NCBI RefSeq assembly: GCF_030915385.1
Contig: NZ_CP133268.1
Coordinates: 2,551,001 to 2,615,000, forward strand
DNA length: 64,000 nt
Direction of reading: 5' to 3'
DNA from: Neobacillus sp. PS3-12
Lineage (GTDB): Bacteria; Bacillota; Bacilli; Bacillales; Cytobacillaceae
Shown here: positions 22,753-32,095 of the stretch, piece after piece
Layout of the letters: each line of letters opens with the position of its first letter
How positions within the stretch are numbered: position 1 is the first letter of the stretch
Translations under genes and position numbers: made by a program
Notes under the pieces: generated by a model
Told to the model about the DNA's origin: nothing
Databases searched by the model: none
Seen by the model: only the letters and a program-made list of their open reading frames with translations

Positions 22753-23547
22753 CTAAACTGCCGTTAAAACGGTTGGTGTTTTGGGATCTGTATCATAGAC
22801 CTCAAACTGTTCACCGACGATAATGCCTCGTCCGGCAAGTGTCTGAGTTACTGACATTCTTGCCAGCTCTTTCATATTATTATCAAGACTCAAATGGGCG
22901 AGGTACACTCTTTTCGTGTTATCACCAATTACATCACTCATTGCAATGGCAGCATCTTCGTTGGAAACATGACCTACATCGCTTAAGATTCTTTGTTTAA
23001 TATTCCAAGGGTAACGTCCCATTCGTAACATCTGGACATCATGATTAGACTCAAATATATAGATATCTGCATTTGAAATAATCCCTTTAACCCGATCACT
23101 GACGTAACCAGTATCGGTAATAAGGACAATCTTTTTACCGGAATTATGAAAGACGTAGAACATTGGCTCTGCTGCATCATGGGATACTCCAAATGACTCA
23201 ATATCCATTGATCCAAAACTCTTTACATTTTCCATATTAAAAATAAACTTCTGCTCGGTTGGAATTTCACCAATATGCCCTTCCATGGCACGCCATGTTT
23301 TTTCATTTGCATAGATTGGCAGATTGTATTTACGGGCGATGACGCCAATTCCTTTAATATGATCACTGTGCTCGTGGGTGACAAATACACCAGATAGCTT
23401 ACTAATATCCCGATCAATTTGCTGAAAAAGTGCTTCCATTTGTTTACCGCTAAATCCGGCGTCAACAAGGAAGGAGTGCTGTCCATCTTCTACAAAGAAC
23501 GCATTTCCGGTACTCCCGCTCGCTAGCACACTAAACTGTAATGACAT
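22753..23547 (-). CDS. walJ: MBL-fold metallohydrolase WalJ (YycJ)
   Basis: Metallo-beta-lactamase-fold phosphodiesterase of the wal operon, implicated in coordinating cell-wall synthesis with replication and repair. The metal motif [10 protein letters not shown] (His58, His60, Asp62, His63 from this start) and [10 protein letters not shown] and YLAHLS histidines are present. The family is about 264 residues, as here. I chose ATG at 23547 ([15 protein letters not shown]): GGAG inside the end of walI is 8 bases upstream. The in-frame GTG at 23556 overlaps that RBS. Confidence 0.93.
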   Translation of the reverse strand: MSLQFSVLASGSTGNAFFVEDGQHSFLVDAGFSGKQMEALFQQIDRDISKLSGVFVTHEHSDHIKGIGVIARKYNLPIYANEKTWRAMEGHIGEIPTEQKFIFNMENVKSFGSMDIESFGVSHDAAEPMFYVFHNSGKKIVLITDTGYVSDRVKGIISNADIYIFESNHDVQMLRMGRYPWNIKQRILSDVGHVSNEDAAIAMSDVIGDNTKRVYLAHLSLDNNMKELARMSVTQTLAGRGIIVGEQFEVYDTDPKTPTVLTAV

Positions 23548-23552
23548 GTTAT

Positions 23553-24346
23553 TCACTCCACTGCCTTATTTTCATCACTATTAAAATCAATGACTTGTCC
23601 TTCAAAAGCATTAACGAAAAGGTCTTCTTTATCATTCACAACAACCCGCCAGGTTGGTGTTAATACTTGTGAAGCAGCAAGCTGGACCAAAGTTGAATAT
23701 CCTAATTCAATATTGGTAATTTTACTTTTTGCTTTAAGCAAACCCTTTTGATGCAAGGTTTCGATCGCATTTAACGGAGGAAGTACTTCCTCATTCGTTG
23801 CCATCTTGTCCAAACCGGTCAAATAGGTTTGTTCATATGAAGTAATCCTATTATCTTTACTGATATTTAACGTGACCGTTCCACTTATATCTTTATAGAA
23901 TTCTTTATTTTCATATTGCTGATAAAACGTAATCGTACCCTTTTTATCATTTTTGCTAAAAAATTGATAATGGTCACCATAGAGAATATTTTCCCTTAAA
24001 AAAGAAGTGACCTCTCTAACACTAAATTTCGAGCTTAATTGGACTGGCTTTGCAAAGGCTGCCTCAATCGTTGTGGCATCTTTAAGATAAGCCATCTGCC
24101 CCTTTAATTTATCAAAATCCTCTTTGGTAAAGATTTTCGGCTTGGCGCTGATATACTGCTCTTTTGCCGGGTCTTTGGAAGCTCTATATACTTAATTTCA
24201 TCTGCTTTCAACTTATCCTCAAAGGTTGCTTCGGTTGCAAATTCATATTTATTATTATCGCGAATTTTTATGAACTGATAGAAGAGATAAACATCTAAAA
24301 TCAGGAAGGTCAAAATAAAGATCGTTTTAATCTTACTCCAATCCAT
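23553..24346 (-). CDS. walI: WalI (YycI) regulator of WalK, frameshifted in this sequence
   Basis: Membrane protein that with WalH restrains the WalK kinase. It has an N-terminal membrane helix (about 7-25, [19 protein letters not shown]) and an extracytoplasmic two-domain part. The start frame stops at 24104 after 80 residues. Downstream of about 24174 the next frame carries the rest ([13 protein letters not shown]...) to the stop at 23553. Adding one base in AAGGACCC around 24173-24176 restores a 264-residue protein of normal length. WalI is conserved and the operon is intact, so a sequencing or assembly deletion is most likely. The start overlaps the walH stop by one base. Confidence 0.9.
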
Positions 24347-25656
24347 TATTCAGTCCCCTCCATTTCATCCATTGGAAGCTGTTCCCACTGTTTATTGTAT
24401 TGATAAAACCAGACGGGCTCCATGAGGATTATTTTAGACTCCTTTGTATCTCTTTCAAGTTCATAACCTAAAACAATATTTCCTAACATTTCTGGTTTAA
24501 AGCCTGGCAGGCTTTGCAGATACTGTAAAACAGTATGGCCTGATGGACGGGTGACCTTTTGCATTTCTGTCTTAAGCGGGACCTCTAATGAAATATTCGA
24601 ACGGACATACTTGTTAATTTCATTTTTTCCCCAAGTTTCTTTAATTTCTGAGAGTCCATCTTCATTAAAAGCCGGATACCCTTCTTCACTAAACAAACGA
24701 AAGGTAACATGATGAGAAGTATCCTCTTTTTCAACATACCTGTAAGAATCTATCCATCCTCCATGTTCATTGACAAAGTCGATGCTTCGTTTCAATAGGC
24801 TCTTTGAATTTTCCATATAATACCCTGCTGCTGTCGGGTTTACATACAAGAGCATATTGGTATTATAGTCAATGGTCATTTTACTAGATCCATTTGTATA
24901 CTCTTCACTATTTGAGAGTATGGTTTGTTTGACAAAGCTAGGATCAGTGAATAAGGCGTCTTTAAACTCCTCGGAATTCAGGGTTACAGGTAAATATTTA
25001 TATACCGTCATTTCCGTTGGATCCTCAGGTAAGAATATGGTGCGTTTATCTGGGAGATTATAGCTAAAATAACTTGGGTATCTACTGGCATCTTTATAGA
25101 AATCTTTATTAAAGTCATTGAGTGATGAAGATGATATATGACTGGAGTAAACCTGCTGATTGGTAGTTGAAACAAAATATACAACTCCATTTCGATTGTC
25201 CAGACTTTCCGCATTAATAATAATTCGATCAAAATCAAATGATGGAATTTTCTTCCCAGAAAAACTTAAAACATTTCGGTATAATTCAATTGGAACACCT
25301 GCTGGAAAAATAATTTCTACATTGCCATTTTCATGGATCCATTCATTTAAATTGTTTGGCCGATCAGCAAAGATTTTTACGTCAGAAAAACTCCAGCGGC
25401 TTACCTCTTTAATTAGTTTATCAAGCTCATCTGTTCTTGTTGTTCCATAGTTTTTGCCTTGCTTGTGATACAATACCATATCAGGTCTGACAATTTTTTT
25501 AACCTCTTGTTTTTCACTCATGGTTACTTCGGCAACTGTATTATTTTTTTCCATAGTGGCGTAATTAGGCTGGTAGGTCCAAAGATTCCAGGTTAATAAA
25601 ATACTTAACAATACCAATATTGACAATATGGCCGTTTTGATTGTTTCGTATCTCAT
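24346..25656 (-). CDS. walH: WalH (YycH) regulator of WalK
   Basis: Membrane-anchored negative regulator of the WalK sensor kinase, 436 residues from the ATG at 25656. It has one N-terminal membrane helix (about 5-25) and a large extracytoplasmic region of the YycH family. The ATG overlaps the walK stop as ATGA, and GAGG is 8-10 bases upstream. The alternative GTG at 25662 lies in the walK end. It acts in complex with WalI at the septal membrane. Confidence 0.94.
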   Translation of the reverse strand: MRYETIKTAILSILVLLSILLTWNLWTYQPNYATMEKNNTVAEVTMSEKQEVKKIVRPDMVLYHKQGKNYGTTRTDELDKLIKEVSRWSFSDVKIFADRPNNLNEWIHENGNVEIIFPAGVPIELYRNVLSFSGKKIPSFDFDRIIINAESLDNRNGVVYFVSTTNQQVYSSHISSSSLNDFNKDFYKDASRYPSYFSYNLPDKRTIFLPEDPTEMTVYKYLPVTLNSEEFKDALFTDPSFVKQTILSNSEEYTNGSSKMTIDYNTNMLLYVNPTAAGYYMENSKSLLKRSIDFVNEHGGWIDSYRYVEKEDTSHHVTFRLFSEEGYPAFNEDGLSEIKETWGKNEINKYVRSNISLEVPLKTEMQKVTRPSGHTVLQYLQSLPGFKPEMLGNIVLGYELERDTKESKIILMEPVWFYQYNKQWEQLPMDEMEGTE

Positions 25657-27476
25657 ACCCACTCATCCTCTTCTGAAGGCTCGTAGGGAAGAGAGAATAA
25701 AATTTCAGTTCCCTTTCCTTCTTCACTTTTCACCCAAATACTTCCGCCATGTGCTTGGACCATTTCTTTCGCAATGGCAAGACCTAAGCCTGTTCCGCCT
25801 AATTTTCTTGACCTAGCCTTATCAACCCGATAAAAGCGGTCAAAGACTTTTCCAATATTCTCTTTTGGAATTCCGATTCCCTGGTCTTTTATACTAACAA
25901 TAATTTTATCTTCCTCTTCTTTAACGAAAAAGGTTATTTGTCCGCCTTCAGGTGAATACTTCATCGCATTTGATATGATATTATCCAGAACCTGTGTTAA
26001 TTTATCTTCATCAATTTCAATCAAAATGGCTTCCTTTGGAAGACTTCGTTTAAAGGTAACATGCTGCTCCTTTGTCATTTCAAAGCGGTCGATAATTCGA
26101 TCAAAAAACTCGACAAAGTTTACCCACTCTTTGGAAAGCTGATAATCAGGACTATCCATTTTGGAAAGCTGGAGGAGGTCGTTAACGAGACGAATCATTC
26201 GCTCTGTTTCATTGCGTGTCACTTCTAAAAAGTTCGGTGCAACTTCTTCATCCTTCCAAGCACCATCTTCTAAAGCCTCTAAATAACTCCTCATCGTTGT
26301 TAAAGGCGTTCTTAATTCGTGCGACACATTGGAGACAAATTCACGTCTTTCCATGTTGATTTTTTCTTGCTCCGTAATATCATGAAGGACCGTAATTAAT
26401 CCGTTGACAAATCCTGTTTCCTTTTGAATAACGGAAAGGTTGGCCCGTAAAATATAAGGCTTGTTTTTTGTACTATAATCTAAAATAAGCGAATCATTTA
26501 CCTCGATGAGCTCTTCGAACGTATAGGTGTCGCTCAATCCTAACAAGGTAACAATCGGCTGAGAGACGACTGTTTCACGTGAAACATCCAGCATCTCTAA
26601 TGCTGGATCATTGATTAAAATGACTCGGCCCTTCCGATCGGTTGCAATCACTCCATCCGTCATATAGGACAAGACAGAAGAGAGCTTTCTTCTTTCACCT
26701 TCCGTCATTGCCTGGGCTTCCTGAAGTTTTTTTGTTAAATTATTAAACGTGATCGCCAATGTTCCAATTTCATCATAGCCGTAAACTTTCACTTTCCGTG
26801 AAAAATTTCCTTTTGTCATCGCTACGGCTTGCCTTCTCATATCCGATATCGGCCTGGTAATCGTTCTTGCCAATAAGATTCCCAACAACGCAGTAATGGA
26901 GAGAGCAATACCAGTACCTGTGGCAAAAATTCCATTAATGGTTTTCATTTGAGCAAATACACTTTCAATTTTAGCAACAAGATAAATCGATCCGATCACT
27001 TTTTTACCAGATTTAATTGGTGATGCTAGCACCCAGATGCGATGCCCGGTCTGCGGGTCAATTAAGATACTGCTTTGTTCTTCCTCTAAAGCAAGCGAAC
27101 GTTTCACTTTGAGTTCCGTTGTTCTTTGACCGACGACTCCCTGATTGTTTGGGTCGGAGGTTCCTAGAATCTTTAGTGATCGATCAATAATCCGAACTTC
27201 GGAAATATCAACAGCTGAAAAATCCCTTAAGACCTTTTTTATATCCTCTTCAAGGGTTGGGTCCTGTGGATTCCTGTCTTTATCCATTTGTTCGACAACA
27301 TTATAGGCAAGTAAATTGACCCTTTCTTTTATCGAAGTCTGAAAGTTTGTCGTTAATGTTGCTTGCAGCTGTTTCACAAAATAAACTCCGATTATTTGCA
27401 TGGCTACCAAAATAAGCAATACATAAATAATGACAAACTTCACATGTATTGATTGAAAAAATCCTACCTTTCTCAT
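25653..27476 (-). CDS. walK: Sensor histidine kinase WalK (YycG)
   Basis: Essential kinase of the cell-wall homeostasis two-component system. It has membrane helices (about 12-34 and 183-203) around an extracytoplasmic sensor domain, HAMP (about 204-256), PAS (about 261-370), then HisKA with His386 in SNVSHELRTPLTT and HATPase with DQGIGIPKEN and GLGLAIAKE. 607 residues from ATG at 27476, chosen for GGAG 9 bases upstream and family alignment; TTG one codon earlier is possible. The gene contains an exact parS site at 26571-26586. It is separated from walR by a few bases and overlaps walH. Confidence 0.96.
   Translation of the reverse strand: MRKVGFFQSIHVKFVIIYVLLILVAMQIIGVYFVKQLQATLTTNFQTSIKERVNLLAYNVVEQMDKDRNPQDPTLEEDIKKVLRDFSAVDISEVRIIDRSLKILGTSDPNNQGVVGQRTTELKVKRSLALEEEQSSILIDPQTGHRIWVLASPIKSGKKVIGSIYLVAKIESVFAQMKTINGIFATGTGIALSITALLGILLARTITRPISDMRRQAVAMTKGNFSRKVKVYGYDEIGTLAITFNNLTKKLQEAQAMTEGERRKLSSVLSYMTDGVIATDRKGRVILINDPALEMLDVSRETVVSQPIVTLLGLSDTYTFEELIEVNDSLILDYSTKNKPYILRANLSVIQKETGFVNGLITVLHDITEQEKINMERREFVSNVSHELRTPLTTMRSYLEALEDGAWKDEEVAPNFLEVTRNETERMIRLVNDLLQLSKMDSPDYQLSKEWVNFVEFFDRIIDRFEMTKEQHVTFKRSLPKEAILIEIDEDKLTQVLDNIISNAMKYSPEGGQITFFVKEEEDKIIVSIKDQGIGIPKENIGKVFDRFYRVDKARSRKLGGTGLGLAIAKEMVQAHGGSIWVKSEEGKGTEILFSLPYEPSEEDEWV
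26571..26586. other. parS site inside walK
   Basis: TGTTTCACGTGAAACA, an exact match to the bacterial centromere consensus bound by ParB/Spo0J. It encodes DVSRETVV within WalK, about 28 kb from dnaA. Confidence 0.92.
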
Positions 27477-27482
27477 CAATGA

Positions 27483-28196
27483 TTACTCCTGTTCTGGATT
27501 CCTTAAATAGTAACCAACTCCCCTTCGGGTAACAATCCATGTAGGATGACTCGGACTATCCTCAATTTTTTCCCGTAATCTTCGAACGGTAACATCTACT
27601 GTTCGAACATCACCGAAGTAATCATAACCCCAAACGGTCTGCAGCAAATGTTCCCTTGTCATAACTTGCCCAATATGCTTGGCAAGGTAATGAAGCAATT
27701 CAAACTCACGATGAGTTAATTCGATCGTTTCACCCCGTTTTGACACAATGTAAGCATCCGGATGTATCACAAGTGAACCAATTTCAATTTCATTCGTATC
27801 TTCTTCTTCTGTTGGTGCAGGACCTGTCAAGGCCTGATGTCGCCTTAGGTTTGCCTTCACCCTGGCAATTAATTCTCTTGTGCTAAAGGGCTTGGTGACA
27901 TAATCATCTGCACCCAATTCAAGACCAAGCACTTTATCAATTTCAGAGTCCTTCGCAGTCAACATGATAATGGGCATATCATATTTTTTACGAACTTCGC
28001 GGCAAACTTCCATTCCATCTCGAAGCGGCAGCATGATATCAAGCAAAATGATATCTGGTTGAACTTCTTCGACCATGTTTAACGCTTCATTTCCATCATA
28101 GGCACAATAAACCTCAAAGCCCTCTTTTTTTAAGTTAAACTGCAAAATATCTGCAATTGGCTTTTCATCATCAACAACTAAAACTCTTTTATCCAT
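27483..28196 (-). CDS. walR: Response regulator WalR (YycF)
   Basis: Essential OmpR-family regulator that controls autolysins and wall metabolism. Receiver domain (about 1-115) with phospho-acceptor Asp53 in ILLDIMLP and the acidic pair near Asp9-Asp10. The C-terminal winged helix (about 130-233) has [20 protein letters not shown] family sequence and [15 protein letters not shown] as recognition helix. First gene of walRKHIJ, 3 bases before walK. No frameshift or substitution is seen in the catalytic residues. Confidence 0.97.
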   Translation of the reverse strand: MDKRVLVVDDEKPIADILQFNLKKEGFEVYCAYDGNEALNMVEEVQPDIILLDIMLPLRDGMEVCREVRKKYDMPIIMLTAKDSEIDKVLGLELGADDYVTKPFSTRELIARVKANLRRHQALTGPAPTEEEDTNEIEIGSLVIHPDAYIVSKRGETIELTHREFELLHYLAKHIGQVMTREHLLQTVWGYDYFGDVRTVDVTVRRLREKIEDSPSHPTWIVTRRGVGYYLRNPEQE

Positions 28197-28345
28197 CGTA
28201 TCAGTCCTTTCATAAAAAGGTATTTATTCAGCGGATCTTTGCGCTTAAAATCACACTCATACTATTTTACTTTACCATTTTATAGCGTGTAATTCATCTT
28301 TTAGAAACAATTGGCTTTTATTTTTGTAACTTATTGGAAAATCAG

Positions 28346-28370
28346 AAAAGCCTCTAGTACACCTAGAGAC
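28346..28370 (-). terminator. Terminator of the M23 peptidase gene
   Basis: On the minus strand GTCTCTAG-GTGTA-CTAGAGGC is followed by TTTTCTG, 10 bases past the M23 stop and upstream of the walR promoter region. Confidence 0.75.
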
Positions 28371-28380
28371 TTTGTCTATG

Positions 28381-29658
28381 TTATTTTTTAATATAGCTTA
28401 AGGGATCTTGGAGGGCTCCATTTTTGTATACTTCAAAGTGTAAGTGAACACCCGTTGCATCGCCTGTTGCCCCCATTACGCCGATGGCTGATCCTTTTTC
28501 TACCGTTTGTCCTGTTTTTACACCAATCGAGGAAAGGTGGGCATATACGGTTTGATATCCATTTTGGTGATTAATCACAATTTTATTTCCATATCCGCCG
28601 TTATCCCAGCCCGCGGATACAACGACCCCATTGTCAGCGGCTTTAATGGTTGGATTACTTGGTCTTGCTATATCGATTCCTTTATGCAATTTCCCCCAGC
28701 GATAACCCATTGTACTGGAGATATATCCACCTACAGCAGGCCAAGCAAAACTGCCTTCACCACGGGATGGAATGACTTTTGTTCCTTTCACAACAATTTG
28801 GTTAACTGGCTGTTTGATGATATCTTGCTTCGTAACATCCTTTTTAACCGCTGTTCCATTTTGCTCTATTACGTGATAGGTAACACTTTGTAGTCCAGCC
28901 TGTCCTGTTTGACTAACTTTTGATTCACCATTTGCCACATTGGGATCTTCTTTAACTTCTGTCTGGTATGGAATTTCCTCTTGCTGATTAAACTCCTTTT
29001 CAACAACGACTTCCACAAATGGCTTTGGAACTGTTACGTTTAGCTCCTGGTCAATCTGTAGAACGGAATTTTCTGTTAATCCAGGGTTTAAAGCAATTAA
29101 ATTGGTGATTTTTAATTGATGTTCACTGGCAATGGTGCCAAGAACATCTCCTTGCTTAACCTTGTATTTTGTTTCTTCCAAGGTTCCTTTTTGTAAAAAA
29201 CTTACTGCTTGATCAAGTGACAGTATTTGATCAGGTTCAGCTTTTACCTCTTCAATGGCAGCATCTGCTGAAAGATGAAGATCAAGAATGCGGGTTTCGT
29301 TTTGCCCTAATGGCTGTTCAGATGTACTTTTTGCTTCAACCGCTGTTAATTGGTCCTCATTTACATACTGAAGTTTTAGTTTTTTGATTACATCTTGTGC
29401 AGTGTTTTTACTATCTAAATAGACAACAGGTTTTCCATCAATAACAATGGCTGCTGCTTGCGCTTTATGATCAATGGCCTTTGCAGTCTTTTTTACTTTA
29501 TGTGAGTCGTTCGCTGTTGAGAGTTTTGAATTGTTTGCTAAGGCGACTGGATTTGTGTGGAAAGCTAATGCTGCAATGGTAACAGAAATGATTATAGATT
29601 TTTTGAATGGGGAATTAATTAGTTTCATTGCCTTGTTCGTGAAATTGGTAAACCTCAT
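28381..29658 (-). CDS. M23 peptidase with LysM and G5 domains
   Basis: Secreted wall hydrolase (425 residues). Signal peptide or anchor (about 18-41, ending VALA), LysM peptidoglycan-binding motif (about 164-208, YKVKQGDVLGTIASEH), G5 domain (about 215-295) and a C-terminal LytM/M23 endopeptidase domain with zinc motif HKGID (His325, Asp329) and HLHFE (His405, His407). It should cleave peptide cross-links. AGGAGG precedes the ATG. It lies directly upstream of walR on the same strand with its own terminator. Two near-consensus WalR boxes lie upstream, so it is probably a member of the WalR regulon. Confidence 0.93.
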   Translation of the reverse strand: MRFTNFTNKAMKLINSPFKKSIIISVTIAALAFHTNPVALANNSKLSTANDSHKVKKTAKAIDHKAQAAAIVIDGKPVVYLDSKNTAQDVIKKLKLQYVNEDQLTAVEAKSTSEQPLGQNETRILDLHLSADAAIEEVKAEPDQILSLDQAVSFLQKGTLEETKYKVKQGDVLGTIASEHQLKITNLIALNPGLTENSVLQIDQELNVTVPKPFVEVVVEKEFNQQEEIPYQTEVKEDPNVANGESKVSQTGQAGLQSVTYHVIEQNGTAVKKDVTKQDIIKQPVNQIVVKGTKVIPSRGEGSFAWPAVGGYISSTMGYRWGKLHKGIDIARPSNPTIKAADNGVVVSAGWDNGGYGNKIVINHQNGYQTVYAHLSSIGVKTGQTVEKGSAIGVMGATGDATGVHLHFEVYKNGALQDPLSYIKK

Positions 29659-29778
29659 TACATATCCTCCTGAATCTCGGGAAACAAATCTCTAAGAATA
29701 GCATTCTATGAGAAAGCGTTTTATTTGACTTTTTTACTTTACCATAATTCAGCAAAAAATTATGGTAAATTCAGAGAA

Positions 29779-29795
29779 TGTAACATAATTGTATA
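29779..29795 (+). promoter_or_regulatory. Candidate WalR box
   Basis: TGTAAC-ATAAT-TGTATA matches the WalR consensus TGTWAH-N5-TGTWAH at 11 of 12 positions, about 120 bases upstream of the M23 gene. The rest of the 29659-29990 gap is AT-rich with no coding frame. Confidence 0.4.
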
Positions 29796-29962
29796 AAAAC
29801 TGACATTTTACAACAATTATTAGGATTAAATTGGTAATTAATAATTAAAGGGGATATAGGATAAACCTTATATATCAGTAGTTAAAGGGATCTATAAATA
29901 AAATCTAACATTCTACAAACTGTGACAAAAGCGCCAATCTTTTGTAAGAAAAAGGATGTAAT

Positions 29963-29979
29963 ATTACGACAACATTACA
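29963..29979 (-). promoter_or_regulatory. Candidate WalR box, distal
   Basis: On the minus strand TGTAAT-GTTGT-CGTAAT matches the WalR consensus at 11 of 12 positions. It is about 305 bases upstream of the M23 gene and close to the tRNA terminator, so its relevance is uncertain. Confidence 0.35.
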
Positions 29980-29991
29980 ATGAAGGCAAAA

Positions 29992-30017
29992 TAAAAAGAG
30001 CCTGCATTTGCAAGCTC
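29992..30017 (-). terminator. Terminator of the tRNA operon
   Basis: On the minus strand GAGCTTGCA-AA-TGCAGGCTC is followed by TTTTTATTTT, 9 bases past tRNA-Phe. Confidence 0.85.
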
Positions 30018-30025
30018 CCTTGAGA

Positions 30026-30098
30026 TGGCTCGGGACGGAATCGAACCGCCGACACAAGGATTTTCAGTCCTTTGCTCTACCGACTGAGCTACCGAGCC
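30026..30098 (-). tRNA. tRNA-Phe (GAA)
   Basis: Cloverleaf with acceptor GGCTCGG/CCGAGCC, anticodon loop CTGAAAA giving GAA, and TTCGATTC in the T-loop. The 3' CCA is not encoded. Last of four tRNAs transcribed together. Confidence 0.97.
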
Positions 30099-30138
30099 AT
30101 AATTTAATTAATTCACTAATCTTTTACTTATGTAAAAG

Positions 30139-30216
30139 TGGCGGTCCAGGACGGGACTCGAACCCGCGACCTCCTGCGTGACAGGCAGGCATTCTAACCA
30201 GCTGAACTACCGGACC
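30139..30216 (-). tRNA. tRNA-Asp (GTC)
   Basis: Acceptor GGTCCGG/CTGGACC, anticodon GTC in the loop CTGTCAC, T-loop TTCGAGTC. The 3' CCA is encoded (30139-30141). Confidence 0.97.
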
Positions 30217-30287
30217 ACTTTATTTTATTAATGGCAGTCAGCAAGGAGACCGTCCTTGCCAGTCACTTGCCAACCACCAAATGCCGA

Positions 30288-30359
30288 TGACCCCTACGAG
30301 ATTCGAACTCGTGTTACCTCCGTGAAAGGGAGGTGTCTTAACCGCTTGACCAAGGGGCC
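30288..30359 (-). tRNA. tRNA-Glu (TTC)
   Basis: Acceptor GGCCCCT/AGGGGTC, anticodon TTC in CTTTCAC, T-loop TTCGAATC. No encoded CCA. Confidence 0.96.
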
Positions 30360-30372
30360 ACCATGATAATAA

Positions 30373-30448
30373 TGGTGAGCCATGAAGGACTCGAACCTTC
30401 GACCCTCTGATTAAAAGTCAGATGCTCTACCAACTGAGCTAATGGCTC
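30373..30448 (-). tRNA. tRNA-Lys (TTT)
   Basis: Acceptor GAGCCAT/ATGGCTC, anticodon TTT in CTTTTAA, T-loop TTCGAGTC. The 3' CCA is encoded (30373-30375). First of the four tRNAs. Confidence 0.97.
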
Positions 30449-30499
30449 GTACTTAAGTAATATTCGTATCGTTCTTGACGACGTTTTTAATATTACCAT

Positions 30500-30541
30500 A
30501 GCTATTTCATAAAATGCAATAGCTTTTTTAATTTTTTTTAT
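30500..30541 (+). terminator. Plus-strand terminator-like hairpin between tRNA-Lys and purA
   Basis: AGCTATT-N11-AATAGCT is followed by TTTTTTAATTTTTTTTT on the plus strand, although all neighbours are on the minus strand. It may block antisense transcripts, or the dyad may simply be part of the tRNA promoter region. Confidence 0.5.
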
Positions 30542-30569
30542 GAAATAAAAAAATAAATGTAAATTTTAA

Positions 30570-30598
30570 AGATAATGCCCTCCAAATCGGAGGGCATT
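30570..30598 (-). terminator. Terminator of purA
   Basis: On the minus strand AATGCCCTCC-GATTT-GGAGGGCATT followed by ATCTTTAAAATTT. Very stable stem, 16 bases past the purA stop; the T-tract is imperfect. Confidence 0.8.
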
Positions 30599-30613
30599 TA
30601 TATTCCGAAGTCC

Positions 30614-31903
30614 TTACAGTCTCCAAGGGTTGCTTACGATGTTTGTTTGTTCACGTGCAGGTCCAACAGAGAAGGTTGATAAAGGAATCCCTGTAAGCTG
30701 AGAAACACGTTCTATATAGTGGCGGGCATTGGCAGGAAGCTCATCTAATGACTTGCAGCTTGTAATATCCTCTGTCCAGCCTGGAAGCTCTTCGTATACA
30801 GGCTCACATTTTTTCAAAATATTTAAGTTTGCTGGATATTCATCAATTAATTGACCATCGTAGCGGTATGCTGTACAAATTTTAACTGTTTCTAATCCAG
30901 TTAATACGTCAATGGAGTTAAGAGATAGGTCCGTAATTCCACTAACACGGCGGGCATGGCGAACCACGACACTGTCATACCAGCCAATGCGGCGTGGACG
31001 TCCGGTTACTGTTCCATACTCACGGCCAACTTCACGAATCCGATCGCCGATTTCATTATTTAATTCTGTAGGGAATGGACCGTCGCCCACACGAGAAGTG
31101 TATGCTTTGCAAACACCCACTACATGATTAATTTTTGTTGGGCCTACACCGGAACCAATCGTTACGCCGCCAGCTACAGGATTGGAGGAAGTAACAAACG
31201 GATAGGTACCCTGATCGATATCAAGCATTACACCTTGTGCACCTTCAAAAAGTACACGGCGGCCTTCATCCAAGGCATCATTAAGGATAACGGATGTATC
31301 GAGAACATATTGCTTAATTTGCTGGCCATATTCAAAATACTCTTCCAAAATTTCTTCTTTTGTAAAGCCGGTTGTTTCATAAACCCGTTCGAGCAAACGA
31401 TTCTTTTCTTTTAGGTTTTTTTCAAGCTTTTCTTCAAATACTTCACGGTCCAACAGGTCAGCCATCCGAATACCTACACGTGCTGCCTTATCCATGTAGG
31501 CAGGGCCAATTCCCTTCTTCGTTGTTCCGATTTTATTTTCACCTTTATTTGCTTCCTCAACCTCATCCAATTTTAAATGATAAGGGAGGATGACATGCGC
31601 ACGATTGCTGATGCGAAGATTATCAGTTGTAATACCTCTTTCATGAAGACCTGCAAGTTCCTCTACAAGTGATTTTGGATTAACAACCATACCGTTGCCG
31701 ATCACACAAATCTTTTCCTTATTAAAAATCCCTGATGGAATCAAACGCAATTTATATGTTTCACCGTTAAATTTTATCGTATGGCCTGCATTATCTCCAC
31801 CTTGATAGCGGGCAACAACCTCAGCATTTTCCGAAAGAAAGTCGGTAATTTTACCTTTTCCCTCGTCTCCCCATTGTGTACCAACAACTACTACAGATGT
31901 CAT
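30614..31903 (-). CDS. purA: Adenylosuccinate synthetase
   Basis: GTP-dependent first step of AMP synthesis from IMP (IMP plus aspartate). 429 residues, normal length. [11 protein letters not shown] at the N-terminus carries the catalytic Asp and GTP loop. [13 protein letters not shown] sequence ([12 protein letters not shown]) carries the catalytic His. [11 protein letters not shown] and RPRRIGWYD are present. It lies between dnaB and the tRNA cluster as in B. subtilis, with its own terminator. A good RBS (GGAGGTGC) precedes ATG. Confidence 0.97.
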   Translation of the reverse strand: MTSVVVVGTQWGDEGKGKITDFLSENAEVVARYQGGDNAGHTIKFNGETYKLRLIPSGIFNKEKICVIGNGMVVNPKSLVEELAGLHERGITTDNLRISNRAHVILPYHLKLDEVEEANKGENKIGTTKKGIGPAYMDKAARVGIRMADLLDREVFEEKLEKNLKEKNRLLERVYETTGFTKEEILEEYFEYGQQIKQYVLDTSVILNDALDEGRRVLFEGAQGVMLDIDQGTYPFVTSSNPVAGGVTIGSGVGPTKINHVVGVCKAYTSRVGDGPFPTELNNEIGDRIREVGREYGTVTGRPRRIGWYDSVVVRHARRVSGITDLSLNSIDVLTGLETVKICTAYRYDGQLIDEYPANLNILKKCEPVYEELPGWTEDITSCKSLDELPANARHYIERVSQLTGIPLSTFSVGPAREQTNIVSNPWRL

Positions 31904-32052
31904 TTAGAGCACCTCCAAGTTTATTTAAACATATATGTAATATCATTTTTTAACCCAAAAACAGTTTACCAATTTTACTACACTAAAGTCAATCTAAACA
32001 CGAACAATTTATATTAAACTATTAATTTATGTTCGTAAAATATTAATATACT

Positions 32053-32086
32053 AAAAAAGGATTAACCTATTAAACTGGTTAATCCT
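32053..32086 (-). terminator. Terminator of dnaB
   Basis: On the minus strand GGATTAACC-AGTTTAATA-GGTTAATCC is followed by TTTTTTAG, about 10 bases past the dnaB stop. Confidence 0.88.
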
Positions 32087-32095
32087 TTACGAATT

